Positions 8,464-19,093 of a stretch of 64,000 nucleotides of DNA are shown here, one piece after another. Origin of the DNA: Acetobacterium sp965140355 (lineage in GTDB: Bacteria; Bacillota; Clostridia; Eubacteriales; Eubacteriaceae); NCBI GenBank assembly GCA_965140355.1, contig OZ223193.1, positions 496,001 to 560,000 of the forward strand, given 5' to 3'. Below the pieces are notes generated by a model. It ran no database searches and was not told where the DNA came from. It worked only from the letters and a program-made list of their open reading frames with translations. Both the position numbers and the translations under genes were made by a program. Position 1 is the first letter of the stretch; each line of letters opens with the position of its first letter.

Positions 8464-9093
8464 ATGTCAAAAATTGAAGAGGTTAAAGCAAAAGTTGAAG
8501 CGGGAAAATCGAAATTGGTTCCCGGATTAGTTCAGGAAGCTCTTGACGAAGGCAATACTGCTGGCGATATTCTTCAGGCAATGGTCGATTCCATGGGCAT
8601 CGTTGGCGAAAAATTCTCATCCGGTGAAATTTTTGTGCCGGAAATGCTCATTGCCGCCAAAGCAATGTCAAAAGGGGTCGATGTCTTAAAACCGCTTATG
8701 GCCGGGGATGGCTCCGCCTCCCTGGGTACCTGTATCATCGGAACCGTAGCCGGAGATTTACATGATATCGGTAAAAATCTGGTTTCAATGATGATCGAAA
8801 GTGCTGGTTTTGATATGGTTGACCTTGGCGTTGATGTTCCCGCGGATACTTTTGTCCAAGCGGTTAAAGATAATGAAAATGTAAAACTAGTCGCCTGCTC
8901 CGGTCTTTTAACCACAACGATGCCGGCTTTAAAAGAAGCCGTAGCCACTGTTAAAGCCGCTTGTCCCGAAATAAAAGTGATTGTTGGTGGCGCCCCCGTA
9001 ACGCCAGAATATGCTACCGAAATTGGTGCTGACGGATACGCCCCAGATGCCGGCAGTGCCGCCGTTAAAGCTAAAGAATTGGCCACTGCTTAA
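8464..9093 (+). CDS. corrinoid protein (MtaC/MtbC-like), copy A
   Basis: A 209-residue cobalamin-binding protein. An N-terminal helical cap domain (about 1-85) precedes a Rossmann-like B12 domain. The base-off motif D-x-H-x-x-G is at 98-103 (GDLHDIGKN), so His100 should be the lower axial cobalt ligand; the usual downstream GG of the family is present in VIVGGAPVT. It should shuttle a methyl group between a substrate-specific methyltransferase and a second methyltransferase in the cytoplasm. It is the first gene of a two-gene operon with the UroD-fold protein and has a strong AGGAGG site. By my reading about 190 of 209 residues match copy B (21651-22280). Confidence 0.95.
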   Translation: MSKIEEVKAKVEAGKSKLVPGLVQEALDEGNTAGDILQAMVDSMGIVGEKFSSGEIFVPEMLIAAKAMSKGVDVLKPLMAGDGSASLGTCIIGTVAGDLHDIGKNLVSMMIESAGFDMVDLGVDVPADTFVQAVKDNENVKLVACSGLLTTTMPALKEAVATVKAACPEIKVIVGGAPVTPEYATEIGADGYAPDAGSAAVKAKELATA

Positions 9094-9159
9094 TTATTCA
9101 ATTGCGATAAAATAGTTTAAATTAAAAAATCATATCCAAAAACTTAGGAGGTAATTACC

Positions 9160-10143
9160 ATGTTAACTAAAAGACAAAATTTAATGGAAGTTATAAAAGG
9201 CGGAAACCCAGACCGTTTTGTTAATCAATATGAATTTATGGAACTAATTATGGAAGCCCCGATGGACCTTCCCCTGGCACCGGAACCAGGAACACGCATC
9301 AAAAATAAATGGGGAATCACATTTGATTGGCCCGCTGATCAAATTGGTTCTTTCCCGATGCACGACGACGAACATAAGGTTCTAAAAGACATCACAAATT
9401 GGCGCGAAAGTGTCAAAGCACCCTCTGTTTTCTATTCCGATGAAGAGTGGGCAGCAGCCATCGCTCATGCTAACTCCGTTGACCGTAATGATAAATTCGT
9501 AACCGCCTTTTGTGCTCCGGGAATTTTTGAGATGACCCATCATCTGATGAGCATGGAAGACGCCTTAATGGCTTTATATGAAGAACCTGAAGATATGCAC
9601 GCCTTAATTGATTACGTTGTTGAATACGAATTGGCTTATGCTAAAGAAGTGATTGATCACATTCATCCTGATGCCTTATTTCATCATGATGACTGGGGTA
9701 GTCAACGTTCGTCTTTCATCTCCCCGGAAATGTTCGATGAATTTATTTTACCAGCTTACAAAAAAGTTTATGGATTTTGGAAAGCGAATGGCGTTGAATT
9801 AATTGTTCACCATAGCGATAGTTATGCCGCTAATTTAGTTCCTGAAATGATTGAAATGGGCATCGATATCTGGCAGGGTGTTATGACCACCAACAATGTC
9901 CCGGAACTGATTAAGCAATATGGCGGAAAAATCACATTTATGGGCGATATTGATAGTGGCCGAGTTGATTTCCCTGGCTGGACCCGAGAACTGATTTACG
10001 CTGATGTAAAAAAAGCTTGTGAAGAATGCGGTAAACTGTATTTTATTCCAAATTTGAGTCAGGGATTAAACATTAGTTCCTTCCCCGGTGTTTATGAAGC
10101 AACTAGTGAAATTATTGACCAACTCAGCAAAGAAATGTTCTAA
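9160..10143 (+). CDS. UroD-fold corrinoid methyltransferase, copy A
   Basis: A 327-residue protein of the uroporphyrinogen decarboxylase superfamily. The methyltransferase branch of this fold includes MtaA/MtbA of methanogens and the MT I enzymes of acetogen O-demethylases. Conserved blocks include FHHDDWGSQ and GVELIVHHSDSYAANLVPEM. The His-x-Cys zinc ligands of MtaA/MtbA are replaced by H-H-S-D-S, so it is not a coenzyme-M-type enzyme and any metal site is different. It follows the corrinoid gene by 66 nt with an AGGAGG site and ends before a terminator. Transfer of a methyl group from an unknown donor to the adjacent corrinoid protein is the most likely job. Copy B is at 20546-21523. Confidence 0.9.
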   Translation: MLTKRQNLMEVIKGGNPDRFVNQYEFMELIMEAPMDLPLAPEPGTRIKNKWGITFDWPADQIGSFPMHDDEHKVLKDITNWRESVKAPSVFYSDEEWAAAIAHANSVDRNDKFVTAFCAPGIFEMTHHLMSMEDALMALYEEPEDMHALIDYVVEYELAYAKEVIDHIHPDALFHHDDWGSQRSSFISPEMFDEFILPAYKKVYGFWKANGVELIVHHSDSYAANLVPEMIEMGIDIWQGVMTTNNVPELIKQYGGKITFMGDIDSGRVDFPGWTRELIYADVKKACEECGKLYFIPNLSQGLNISSFPGVYEATSEIIDQLSKEMF

Positions 10144-10173
10144 CCACTTTTTTAACCTTATTTAATTATATCC

Positions 10174-10227
10174 TAGCTCTATTTCAGCTTAAACCTTTGG
10201 TTTAGGTCCTGAAATAGAGCTATTTTA
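10174..10227 (+). terminator. intrinsic terminator of corrinoid cassette A
   Basis: TAGCTCTATTTCAG (10174-10187) pairs perfectly with CTGAAATAGAGCTA (10209-10222), with a second nested stem TTAAACC/GGTTTA(G), followed by TTTTAG. Confidence 0.85.
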
Positions 10228-10648
10228 GTCAGATAATACAACCTATTATTTTACTATTTCTTTAACAGCCGCCCTAAAAAATTGCCACCATAAAAAAACA
10301 ACTCTTTAATTTGTTATTTCTATGACAAACAACTGATCGTCAATAAAAAACACTTTCGAGAACTTTTTTTGAATAAAACACTTAAAATTATGCTTATTTC
10401 GTGATATAATCAGAGAAATTTTTTTGTTAATTATCTAGCTTTATAGTATAATTATAAAACCATATCTCTTCTTGCATAATTCGGCACAATTTTAATTTAT
10501 TTTTGAAAATATCGTTTGTGCCTGATTAAATAGATGTGATATAGTCAGATACACTAATTTGACTCGTTAATATGAATATAATTTTCGAACTCCTTTACTC
10601 GCAATTATATTCCGTATATTACAAAAGATTATTCTGAGGAAGGTTAAA
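10228..10648 (+). promoter_or_regulatory. gltB upstream region with candidate promoter
   Basis: An AT-rich 420-bp stretch without a gene. The best promoter is TTGTGC (10516-10521), an 18-bp spacer and TATAGT (10540-10545), about 100 nt before the gltB start. I see no riboswitch or clear operator. Confidence 0.4.
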
Positions 10649-13600
10649 ATGCGTATGAAATTCACTAATTTACCACCCAAGCAGGGACTTTATGATCCTA
10701 CTTTTGAACATGACGCCTGTGGTATTGGAGCGATTGTCCATATCAAGGGAAAAAAATCACACGATATCGTCCAACAAGCTTTGACAACACTTATTAATTT
10801 GCAACACCGCGGCGGACGTGGTGCTGAACAAAACACCGGCGATGGCGCCGGAATTCTAATCCAGATCCCCCACCAATTTCTTAAAAAAGTAACACCTAAA
10901 GAAGGTTTCACACTTCCCGAACCAGGCGATTATGGCTTGGGAATGTTATTTATGCCCACTGATGCCGAAGAAAGAAAACAATGTGAGCAGATATTGGCGG
11001 ATGTGATCTTGCAAGAAGGTCAGACCCTTCTCGGATGGCGAGATGTTCCCTACAATCTTTGTGATTTGGGAAAAATCGCCGTTAATAGCATGCCCTTTCT
11101 TAAACAGGTATTTATTAAAAAAGACCCCCAAATTACCGATGCCATGGATTTCGAACGAAAACTCTACACCATTCGAAAACAGGTCGAAAAAATCACCAAA
11201 AAACAAGGTTTATCTTTTTACGCCGCCAGTTTTTTCTTCCCGAACCGTCGTATACAAGGGCATGCTCACCGAAGATCAAGTGGGTGAGTTCTATCTGGAT
11301 TTGCGTGACCCCGATGTGACCACTGCAATTGCGATGGTTCATTCTCGTTTCAGTACCAATACTTTTCCCAGTTGGGAACGCGCCCATCCTAATCGCTATG
11401 TCATTCATAATGGTGAAATCAACACCCTCCGTGGAAATGTTAACTGGATGTATGCCCGTCAATCATTGCTGCAAAGCGATCTATTTGGTAATGAACTGGA
11501 AAAAACGTTCCCCATTGTTGATATTGATGGTAGTGATTCATCTATCTTTGATAACACCTTTGAGTTTTTAAGTTTAACCGGACGTTCAATGGCTCATAGT
11601 GCGATGATGATGATCCCGGAGCCCTGGTCCAAACATAAAACGATGAGTCCTGAAAAACAAGCATTTTATAATTATCATTCCCGCATGTTAGAACCCTGGG
11701 ATGGGCCTGCCGCAATTGCCTTCACCGACGGTATCCGACTGGGCGCCGTGCTTGATCGAAATGGTCTGCGGCCTTCTCGTTACTACGTAACTAAAGATGA
11801 CCTGGTTATTCTCTCTTCTGAAGTTGGCGTGTTGGATATTCCCCCCGAAAATATTCTCTGTAAAGAACGTTTGAAACCTGGGCGAATGTTGATGATCGAC
11901 ACTGAAAAAGGGGAAATTATCAATGATGAAGACTTAAAACATTCCGTTGTCTGTCAACAACCCTACGCCAAATGGCTTGCCGAACATAATATCACCCTTG
12001 ATATGCTACCTGAACCCAAAATCAAAAATATCATACATTCTGAAACCTTGATTCAACGTCAAAAAACATTTGGTTATACTTATGAGGATCTGAAAACAAT
12101 GATTATCCCCATGGCCAAAGACGGCGTTGATCCGATCGGAGCCATGGGTAATGATATTCCATTAGCCGTTTTGTCCGATAAGTCGCAGGTACTTTTTAAT
12201 TATTTCAAACAAATGTTCGCCCAAGTAACTAACCCACCGATTGATGCGCTGCGTGAAGAACTAATCACCGGAACAGGCGTCTATGTTGGCGGTGAAGGCA
12301 ATCTTATCAATCCCTTGCCAGAAAGCTGCCATCAGATTAGTTTAGATGTCCCGATCTTAAGCAATGATGATTTAGAAAAAATAAAAGAATTGGATGATCC
12401 GTTAATTAAAGCCGTTACCCTGTCAACTTTATTTCCCAAAAACAGCGGTGGTGAAGGCTTAGAAAAGGCCCTCGATAATCTTTTCGCCGAAGCTGATATT
12501 GCTATCGAAAATGGCGCGCGCGTCGTAATCCTCTCGGATCGCGGGGTTAATGCTGAAATGCTGCCGATTCCTTCGGCATTGGCGATTTCAGGACTTCATC
12601 AACACCTCATTCAAAACCTAACCCGAACCAAAATCAGTTTAGTCATCGAATCCGGGGAACCCCGCGAAGTCCATCATTTTGCGGTTCTGATCGGTTATGG
12701 GGCCACCGCCGTTAATCCTTATCTGGCCTTTGAAACAATTGAAGATCTGATCAAAAGAGGTTTATTAACCGACGTAACCGTTGAAAAAGCAATCAAAACT
12801 TATATCAAAACGGTCAGCAAAGGGGTTATTAAAGTACTTTCAAAAATGGGTATTTCAACCATTTTAAGTTATCATGGCGCGCAGATTTTTGAAGCGGTTG
12901 GCATCAACTCTGATGTGATTAACAAATACTTCACCAGAACCCCTTCCCGTATCGAAGGTCTCGGATTAAACGAAATTGCGCAAGAATCCCAGATGCGTCA
13001 CGACGAAGCTTATGCCAATCCCTTTTCCGACCCAGCTACCCTTGAGTCCGGCGGCAATTTTCAATGGCGGGCAGATGGCGAGTTTCACACGTATAACCCG
13101 GAAGCTGTTTACAAATTACAAACCGCCTGCCGAAACGGTGATTATAAAACGTATCAGGAATACACCAGCCTGATTAATGAACAAAGTCAGAAAGCTTGCA
13201 CCTTAAGAGGGATGATGACCTTTAAAAACCGTCAGCCGATCGCCCTTGATGAGGTTGAATCCGTCGAAAGCATTTGTACCCGTTTTAAAACCGGTGCCAT
13301 GTCTTATGGTTCTTTAAGTAGCGAAGCGCATGAATGTTTAGCCATCGCGATGAACCGAATCGGTGGTAAAAGCAATACCGGTGAGGGCGGCGAAGATCCG
13401 GAACGCCATATTCCTTTAGCCAATGGTGATTCCCGACTGAGTGCCATCAAACAGGTCGCTTCCGGACGTTTTGGCGTTACCAGCTATTACTTGTCCAGTG
13501 CCCAAGAAATTCAGATAAAGATGGCTCAAGGCGCAAAACCGGGCGAAGGTGGCCAGCTTCCAGGACGAAAAGTTTATCCCTGGATTGCCAAAACACGGTT

Positions 13601-15239
13601 TTCTACCCCTGGTGTAGGACTCATTTCCCCACCGCCGCATCATGATATCTATTCGATTGAAGATTTGGCCGAACTGATCCATGACCTCAAAAATACCAAC
13701 CGTGAAGCCCGCATTAATGTCAAACTAGTTTCTGAAGTCGGTGTCGGCACCATTGCCGCTGGGGTTGCTAAAGCCAAAGCCGATGTCATTTTGATCAGTG
13801 GTTATGACGGCGGTACTGGTGCTTCACCACGAACCAGTATTCGTCACGCCGGTCTTCCCTGGGAATTGGGTCTGGCTGAAACGCACCAAACCCTGGTCCT
13901 TAACAATTTAAGAACCCGGGTTAAAGTAGAAACCGATGGTAAGCTTTTAACTGGTAAAGACCTGGCCGTGGCGACCTTATTAGGTGCTGAGGAATACGGC
14001 TTTGCAACGGCTCCACTGGTTATTCTTGGTTGTGTTATGATGCGTGTTTGTCATCTTGATACCTGCCCGGTTGGTGTCGCTACCCAAAATCCGGAACTAC
14101 GCAAGCGCTTTACCGGCGATCCCGCTCATATTGTTAACTTCATGCAGTTTATTGCTCAGGAGCTCCGAGAAATCATGGCTGAACTTGGTTTTAGAACCAT
14201 TGATGAAATGGTTGGCCGTTCAGATAAACTGGAAATGGATCATGCCGTTGAACACTGGAAAACAAAAGGACTGGATTTTTCAAACATTCTCTACCAGCCC
14301 GAAATCCCTGAAGGCGGCGGTTTATATTGTCAGATCACCCAAAACCACAACATTGAAAAATCCAAAGACTTAACCGAGCTGTTGGAACAATGTCAACCGG
14401 CACTGGAACACGGCGAAAAAGTAGCCATCACAACGACCATTAGAAATGTTAACCGGGTTGTTGGCACCATCATCGGTAATGAAGTGTCCAAGCGTTATGG
14501 TGAAGACGGTTTACCGGAAGATACCATAACCCTTAATCTGACTGGTTCCTCCGGTCAAAGTCTGGGGGCCTTTATTCCCAACGGTATCACGATCAAATTA
14601 GAAGGCGATGCCAATGATTATTTTGGCAAAGGCCTTTCCGGCGGGAAAATGGTTATCTATCCACCCAAAGAAGCCACCTTTGTTCCGGCTGAGAATATCA
14701 TTGTTGGTAACGTTGCTTTTTATGGTGCGACTAAAGGTGAAGCTTATATTGGCGGCGCTGCCGGCGAACGATTCTGTGTTCGTAACAGCGGTGTCACCGC
14801 CGTAGTTGAATCGGTTGGTGATCATGGTTGTGAATACATGACGGGCGGAAAAGTTGTCATTCTTGGAAAGACCGGTCGAAACTTTGCCGCCGGAATGTCC
14901 GGTGGAATTGCTTATGTCTTAGATCTGGACGAATCCTTTTGTGAGTCCTGCAATGCGGAAATGGTCGATCTGGTCAAAATCACTGACGCGGTTGAATTAT
15001 CGGAACTTAAATTATTAATTGAAAAGCATCGAGATTATACCAACAGCGCTTTGGCCCAAAAAATTCTTGATGATTTTGACAATTATAGCAAACAATTTAC
15101 TAAGGTATTACCACGCGATTTCAAACGCATGCAAGATGCCATGGAACGCGTTAAAGCTCAAGGACTCACCGGTGATGAGGCCTTAATGGCAGCTTTTCAA
15201 GAAAATAACCGGGATTTGTCCCGGGTAAGCGGAAATTAG
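10649..15239 (+). CDS. gltB: glutamate synthase large subunit, broken by a +1 frameshift
   Basis: Together the two reading frames encode a normal-length (about 1530 residue) NADPH glutamate synthase alpha chain. The order is glutamine amidotransferase domain with nucleophile Cys in HDACGIGAIV (about residue 24), central domain, FMN/2-oxoglutarate domain and GXGXG domain. The 3Fe-4S cysteines are in MMRVCHLDTCPVGVA. The first frame runs to 11287 and the second resumes at FSSRTVVYKGMLT. Removing one T from the T6 run at 11230-11235 restores AASFSSRTVV. This is either a sequencing or assembly error, a recent mutation, or (less likely) programmed slippage. The enzyme makes glutamate from glutamine and 2-oxoglutarate with GltD, which follows 17 nt downstream. 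Confidence 0.9.
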
Positions 15240-15256
15240 AGAGGAGGTAAACAATT

Positions 15257-16738
15257 ATGGGAAAATCAACTGGATTTTTAGAATACAAACGTGAAGTACC
15301 CAAAGATCGGGAACCTCTCGAACGCATCAAAGACTGGCAGGAATTTCATTTAGAACTGCCTGAAGCGACCCAACAAATTCAGGGTGCCCGCTGTATGGAT
15401 TGCGGCGTGCCCTACTGTCACTCTGGAATGATGATTGCCGGCGGTGCCTCTGGCTGTCCGATTCACAATTTAATTCCTGAATGGAATGATATGATTTATA
15501 AAGGTTTATGGAAAGAGGCATTAGCCCGATTGCTTAAAACCAACAACTTCCCTGAATTCACTGGCCGCGTTTGTCCCGCCCCCTGCGAAGGGGCCTGTAC
15601 GGTTGGTCTGAATGAACCGCAGGTGACCATTAAAACTAATGAATGCACCATTATTGATCGAGCTTTTAAAGAAGGCTGGATTACCCCAAATCCGCCGCAA
15701 AACCGAACTGACAAAAAAGTTGCGGTCGTCGGTTCTGGTCCGGCAGGCCTGGCCTGTGCGGCTGAGTTAAATAAAGCCGGTCATCGTGTTACCGTCTACG
15801 AACGGGCGGATCGGGTCGGCGGACTGTTAATGTATGGCATTCCTAATATGAAATTGGATAAAACTAAAGTGGTTCAACGGCGTATTGACCTGATGAAAGC
15901 TGAAGGGATCAACTTTGTCACCAGCACTGAGGTCGGTAAAGATTATCCGGTTAATGATCTTAAAAAAAATTACGATGCCGTGGTTTTATGTGGCGGTGCC
16001 ACTAAACCCCGGGATTTACCTGTTGAAGGCCGAAATTTAAAAGGCGTGGATTTTGCCATTAACTTTTTATCAGCCAATACCAAAAGTCTGCTGGACTCCA
16101 ACCTGACGGATGGCAACTACACCTCTGCTAAAGATAAGCACGTGGTCATTATCGGTGGAGGTGACACCGGAACAGACTGTGTTGCCACCTCCATCCGTCA
16201 TGGCTGTAACAGTGTATTACAATTGGAAATCATGCCCAAACCACCAGAAACCCGAGCTCAAAACAATCCCTGGCCGGAATGGCCAAAAACCTATAAGTTG
16301 GATTACGGTCAGGAAGAAGCCGTTGCTCTTTACGGCAGTGATCCCCGTCAATACTGTACCACCACTAAAAAAATCGTCGGTGATGCTGATGGAAATGTAA
16401 CCGCCGTCCATACTATCGAGATTGAATGGGTTAAAGATGCCTCCGGGCGAATGACGATGAAAGAAATTCCCGGAACTGAAAAAGTGCTTCCCGCGGATCT
16501 GGTCTTATTGGCTATGGGTTTCCTTGGACCGGATGACCAATTGCTCGAACAATTGGGGCTGGAACGCGATGCCCGCTCCAATGTCAAAGCTGATTATGGT
16601 GTTTACCAAACCAATATCGACAATATCTTTGCTGCCGGCGATATGCGTCGAGGTCAAAGTCTCGTTGTCTGGGCTATTAATGAAGGCCGTGAAGCGGCTC
16701 AAGCCTGCCATCGCTATTTAACAACAACCTCAAAATAA
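15257..16738 (+). CDS. gltD: glutamate synthase small subunit
   Basis: A 493-residue beta chain that feeds NADPH electrons to GltB. The N-terminal 4Fe-4S domain has the cysteines CMDCGVPYCHS, SGCPIHNLIPEWND and CPAPCEGACTVG. An FAD-binding site (GSGPAGLACAAELNKAG) and an NADPH-binding site (VIIGGGDTGTDC) follow. Length is typical for the family. The start has GAGGAGG upstream. It is co-transcribed with gltB and ends in a strong terminator. Confidence 0.97.
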   Translation: MGKSTGFLEYKREVPKDREPLERIKDWQEFHLELPEATQQIQGARCMDCGVPYCHSGMMIAGGASGCPIHNLIPEWNDMIYKGLWKEALARLLKTNNFPEFTGRVCPAPCEGACTVGLNEPQVTIKTNECTIIDRAFKEGWITPNPPQNRTDKKVAVVGSGPAGLACAAELNKAGHRVTVYERADRVGGLLMYGIPNMKLDKTKVVQRRIDLMKAEGINFVTSTEVGKDYPVNDLKKNYDAVVLCGGATKPRDLPVEGRNLKGVDFAINFLSANTKSLLDSNLTDGNYTSAKDKHVVIIGGGDTGTDCVATSIRHGCNSVLQLEIMPKPPETRAQNNPWPEWPKTYKLDYGQEEAVALYGSDPRQYCTTTKKIVGDADGNVTAVHTIEIEWVKDASGRMTMKEIPGTEKVLPADLVLLAMGFLGPDDQLLEQLGLERDARSNVKADYGVYQTNIDNIFAAGDMRRGQSLVVWAINEGREAAQACHRYLTTTSK

Positions 16739-16750
16739 TCTTAAAACAAA

Positions 16751-16796
16751 AACAACCATAAACCTGTTATAAACTCGGTTTATGGTTGTTTTTTTC
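16751..16796 (+). terminator. intrinsic terminator of gltBD
   Basis: AACAACCATAAACC pairs perfectly with GGTTTATGGTTGTT, followed by TTTTTCTTCT. Confidence 0.92.
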
Positions 16797-16813
16797 TTCT
16801 TTATTTTTTTATC

Positions 16814-17860
16814 CTATACAATAACAATATCAGCTTTTTGAATCCCTTTTCCATTCGCATTTTCAAAATAATTAAAGAGTGTTGTTCGAATATCCTGAAT
16901 AACTTCTAAATGATATTCTCCCAGATCATACTTACTCATACTGGCTTTAATATTATCTAACTGTTCATTTGTATATTCAGCTCCGATTAAATCTAATCTG
17001 ATCTTTTTCAGATTCGGATCAACCGTCGCCCGCATTATTGTTGTTTCGGCTGAATTGACTTCGGTATTCACGAACGCTTCAACATTGCTATAAATTATTT
17101 TTTCCTGAATTGTCACCGTTCCAATATAAATGGCCGAAACAGTAGCCGGAATACTAATTAAAATAACGCCAATAATAATCCCTCTTTTGATAATGACATT
17201 ATATCGTTCTTTTACAATATTTGCCTGCTTTAGTTGCAATAACTTACAAAATGCAAAAGTTGCCACAATGATAAAAAAAGCATTGATTGAAAACAAATAG
17301 GCCGCCGAAAAAACATAATCGATATTGCCATTGGCAATTCCATATCCCACTGTACACATTGGGGGCATCAACGCTGTCGCAATTGCCACCCCGGGAATAA
17401 CGTTAGTTTTTTCTTTTCTGGTTATCCCAATCACTCCGGCCGTACCACCAAAAAAAGCAATCAACATATCGAAAAAGGACGGCCCGGTACGGGCAATCAA
17501 TTCACTCGTTGCTTCATGAACAGGAGAAAGACTAAAATAAACGGTAGACCCAATTAAGGCAATCACAATTTGAATTGCAAAATTTAGTGATGCATTTCTA
17601 AGCAATACACCATCATAAGTTGCAATACTGTATCCCATTGCAATAATCGGGTTCATTAACGGTGATATCAACATCGCCCCAATAATGACCGCCGTTGAAT
17701 TAGTATTCAGACCAACTGAGGCGATAATAATCGCACAAAAAAGAATGATTAGTGGCGCACCTTTTAAACGCACCCCTGAAACAACACTCGTGTGAATCGC
17801 TTCAGCATCCATCTGATCGCTTTTAATGTTAAAAATACGATCCATAAAATACTCGATCAT
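16814..17860 (-). CDS. DUF389 family membrane protein
   Basis: A 348-residue protein with about six to seven membrane helices, of the DUF389 (TIGR00341-type) family. Typical blocks are NSTAVIIGAMLISPLMNPII and GVAIATALMPPMCTVGYG. The hydrophilic C-terminal part of about 90 residues probably faces outside the membrane core. The function of the family is not established. The ATG at 17860 follows GGGAG; a 12-codon N-terminal extension lacks a ribosome site. It stands alone, convergent with gltBD. Confidence 0.88.
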   Translation of the reverse strand: MIEYFMDRIFNIKSDQMDAEAIHTSVVSGVRLKGAPLIILFCAIIIASVGLNTNSTAVIIGAMLISPLMNPIIAMGYSIATYDGVLLRNASLNFAIQIVIALIGSTVYFSLSPVHEATSELIARTGPSFFDMLIAFFGGTAGVIGITRKEKTNVIPGVAIATALMPPMCTVGYGIANGNIDYVFSAAYLFSINAFFIIVATFAFCKLLQLKQANIVKERYNVIIKRGIIIGVILISIPATVSAIYIGTVTIQEKIIYSNVEAFVNTEVNSAETTIMRATVDPNLKKIRLDLIGAEYTNEQLDNIKASMSKYDLGEYHLEVIQDIRTTLFNYFENANGKGIQKADIVIV

Positions 17861-18147
17861 TTTCTGTCTCCCATTATTATTTCGTAATTGTCTCATTTAC
17901 TGTTCTCACAGCTCCAAAAACAACTGCTTTATTTCGAAATGATTATATCAAATTATTACTCTGAATTTCAGTTGAGACAACAGTCTGACTGCTATTTATT
18001 AATTTTTATAATTATTTTATTTGAAAATATCTTGATTTTATCAATGTTAAATATTAATCAAAAAATTTTTATCCTGTTTGGATAATAAATTCCCATTTTC
18101 TGGGTATTTAGTAAAGAGATTACATTATTATAGAGAAAGGTATTATT

Positions 18148-18930
18148 ATGGTAAGAGTTGAAGATATCAATGTGAACTACCAAATTTATGGCGATGGCTA
18201 TCCGCTGTTATTAATAATGGGCTACGGCTGTACCATGAAGTTTTGGGAGGAACGCTTTTTACGCTCATTAGCCAAACAATATAAGGTCATTATTTTTGAT
18301 AACCGTGGCATCGGCGAAACCAGTATTGGCCAAAAACGATTTACGATTGAACAATTTGCCGAAGATACCTATGAATTGATGGTCGCCTTAAATATTGAAA
18401 AAGCACATGTCCTTGGCTGGTCAATGGGGGCCGCTATTGCTCAAGAATTAGCGCTTAGGTATCCTGAAAAAGTCAATAAGCTGATTCTTTATGCCTCGCT
18501 TTGTAATCCGGGTATTTTTCCGCCCGATCCCGAAGTGCTTGCAAAACTGAAAAACGCCTTAAATCTTTCTTTGGAACAACAGCATGAGTGGTTACCGCTT
18601 ATTTTTCCCAAAAATTGGATCCGTAACAATCATGATCGAATCCGGGAAATCTTTCATCGCCCTTTAGGGACGGTCGATCCCGATACGATTTTAAAACAGG
18701 CTGAGGCGATTGATCTGTGGGCTGGCAGTTGTAACCGCCTCCCTTTTCTTCAACACGAAGCCCTTGTTATTAACGGAATTGAAGATTCGATTCTGCCGCC
18801 CGAAAATTCTGAATACCTGGCCAGTAAAATCCCCAATTCTAAACTCATTTTAATCGCTGCCGCAGGTCATGCTTTAATGCTGCAATGTCCTGATAAATTC
18901 AGTTTAATTATTAATCTTTTTCTGAACTAA
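18148..18930 (+). CDS. alpha/beta hydrolase
   Basis: A 260-residue soluble alpha/beta-fold hydrolase with nucleophile elbow GWSMGA (Ser92), acid near Asp213 (GIEDSILPPENS) and His241 (AAGHALML), a complete catalytic triad. The oxyanion region LIMGYGCTMKFW and FDNRGIGETS are standard. The substrate cannot be told. The start has GAGAAAGG upstream. The upstream intergenic region holds a TTATCC-N5-GGATAA palindrome (18069-18085) that could be an operator. It is monocistronic. Confidence 0.9.
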   Translation: MVRVEDINVNYQIYGDGYPLLLIMGYGCTMKFWEERFLRSLAKQYKVIIFDNRGIGETSIGQKRFTIEQFAEDTYELMVALNIEKAHVLGWSMGAAIAQELALRYPEKVNKLILYASLCNPGIFPPDPEVLAKLKNALNLSLEQQHEWLPLIFPKNWIRNNHDRIREIFHRPLGTVDPDTILKQAEAIDLWAGSCNRLPFLQHEALVINGIEDSILPPENSEYLASKIPNSKLILIAAAGHALMLQCPDKFSLIINLFLN

Positions 18931-19023
18931 TTGCTAACTTAAAATAGTTGTCGGTTAGTCATTTTATTTATTATCATGACTGAATTATTGTTAAACAAAC
19001 GATATTTTTCATCCAGTTTTCAT

Positions 19024-19068
19024 AAAAAGTCATTAAGCAGCTTATAACTAGGCGCTCAATGACTTTTT
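19024..19068. terminator. bidirectional terminator between hydrolase and DAHP synthase genes
   Basis: AAAAAGTCATT (19024-19034) and AATGACTTTTT (19058-19068) form a perfect stem with A/T runs on both sides, between convergent genes. Confidence 0.8.
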
Positions 19069-19093
19069 TAATCTTATCGTATCACTTTGTCGC

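Noticed and set aside
8574..9086. A 170-codon antisense frame over corrinoid gene copy A
   Set aside because: It is a shadow of a strongly supported gene, with low-complexity translation and no ribosome site.
11043..11292. Programmed ribosomal frameshifting in gltB
   Set aside because: The T6 run lacks a convincing slippery heptamer with a following pseudoknot, gltB is not known to use frameshifting, and a second homopolymer frameshift in the window favours error or mutation.
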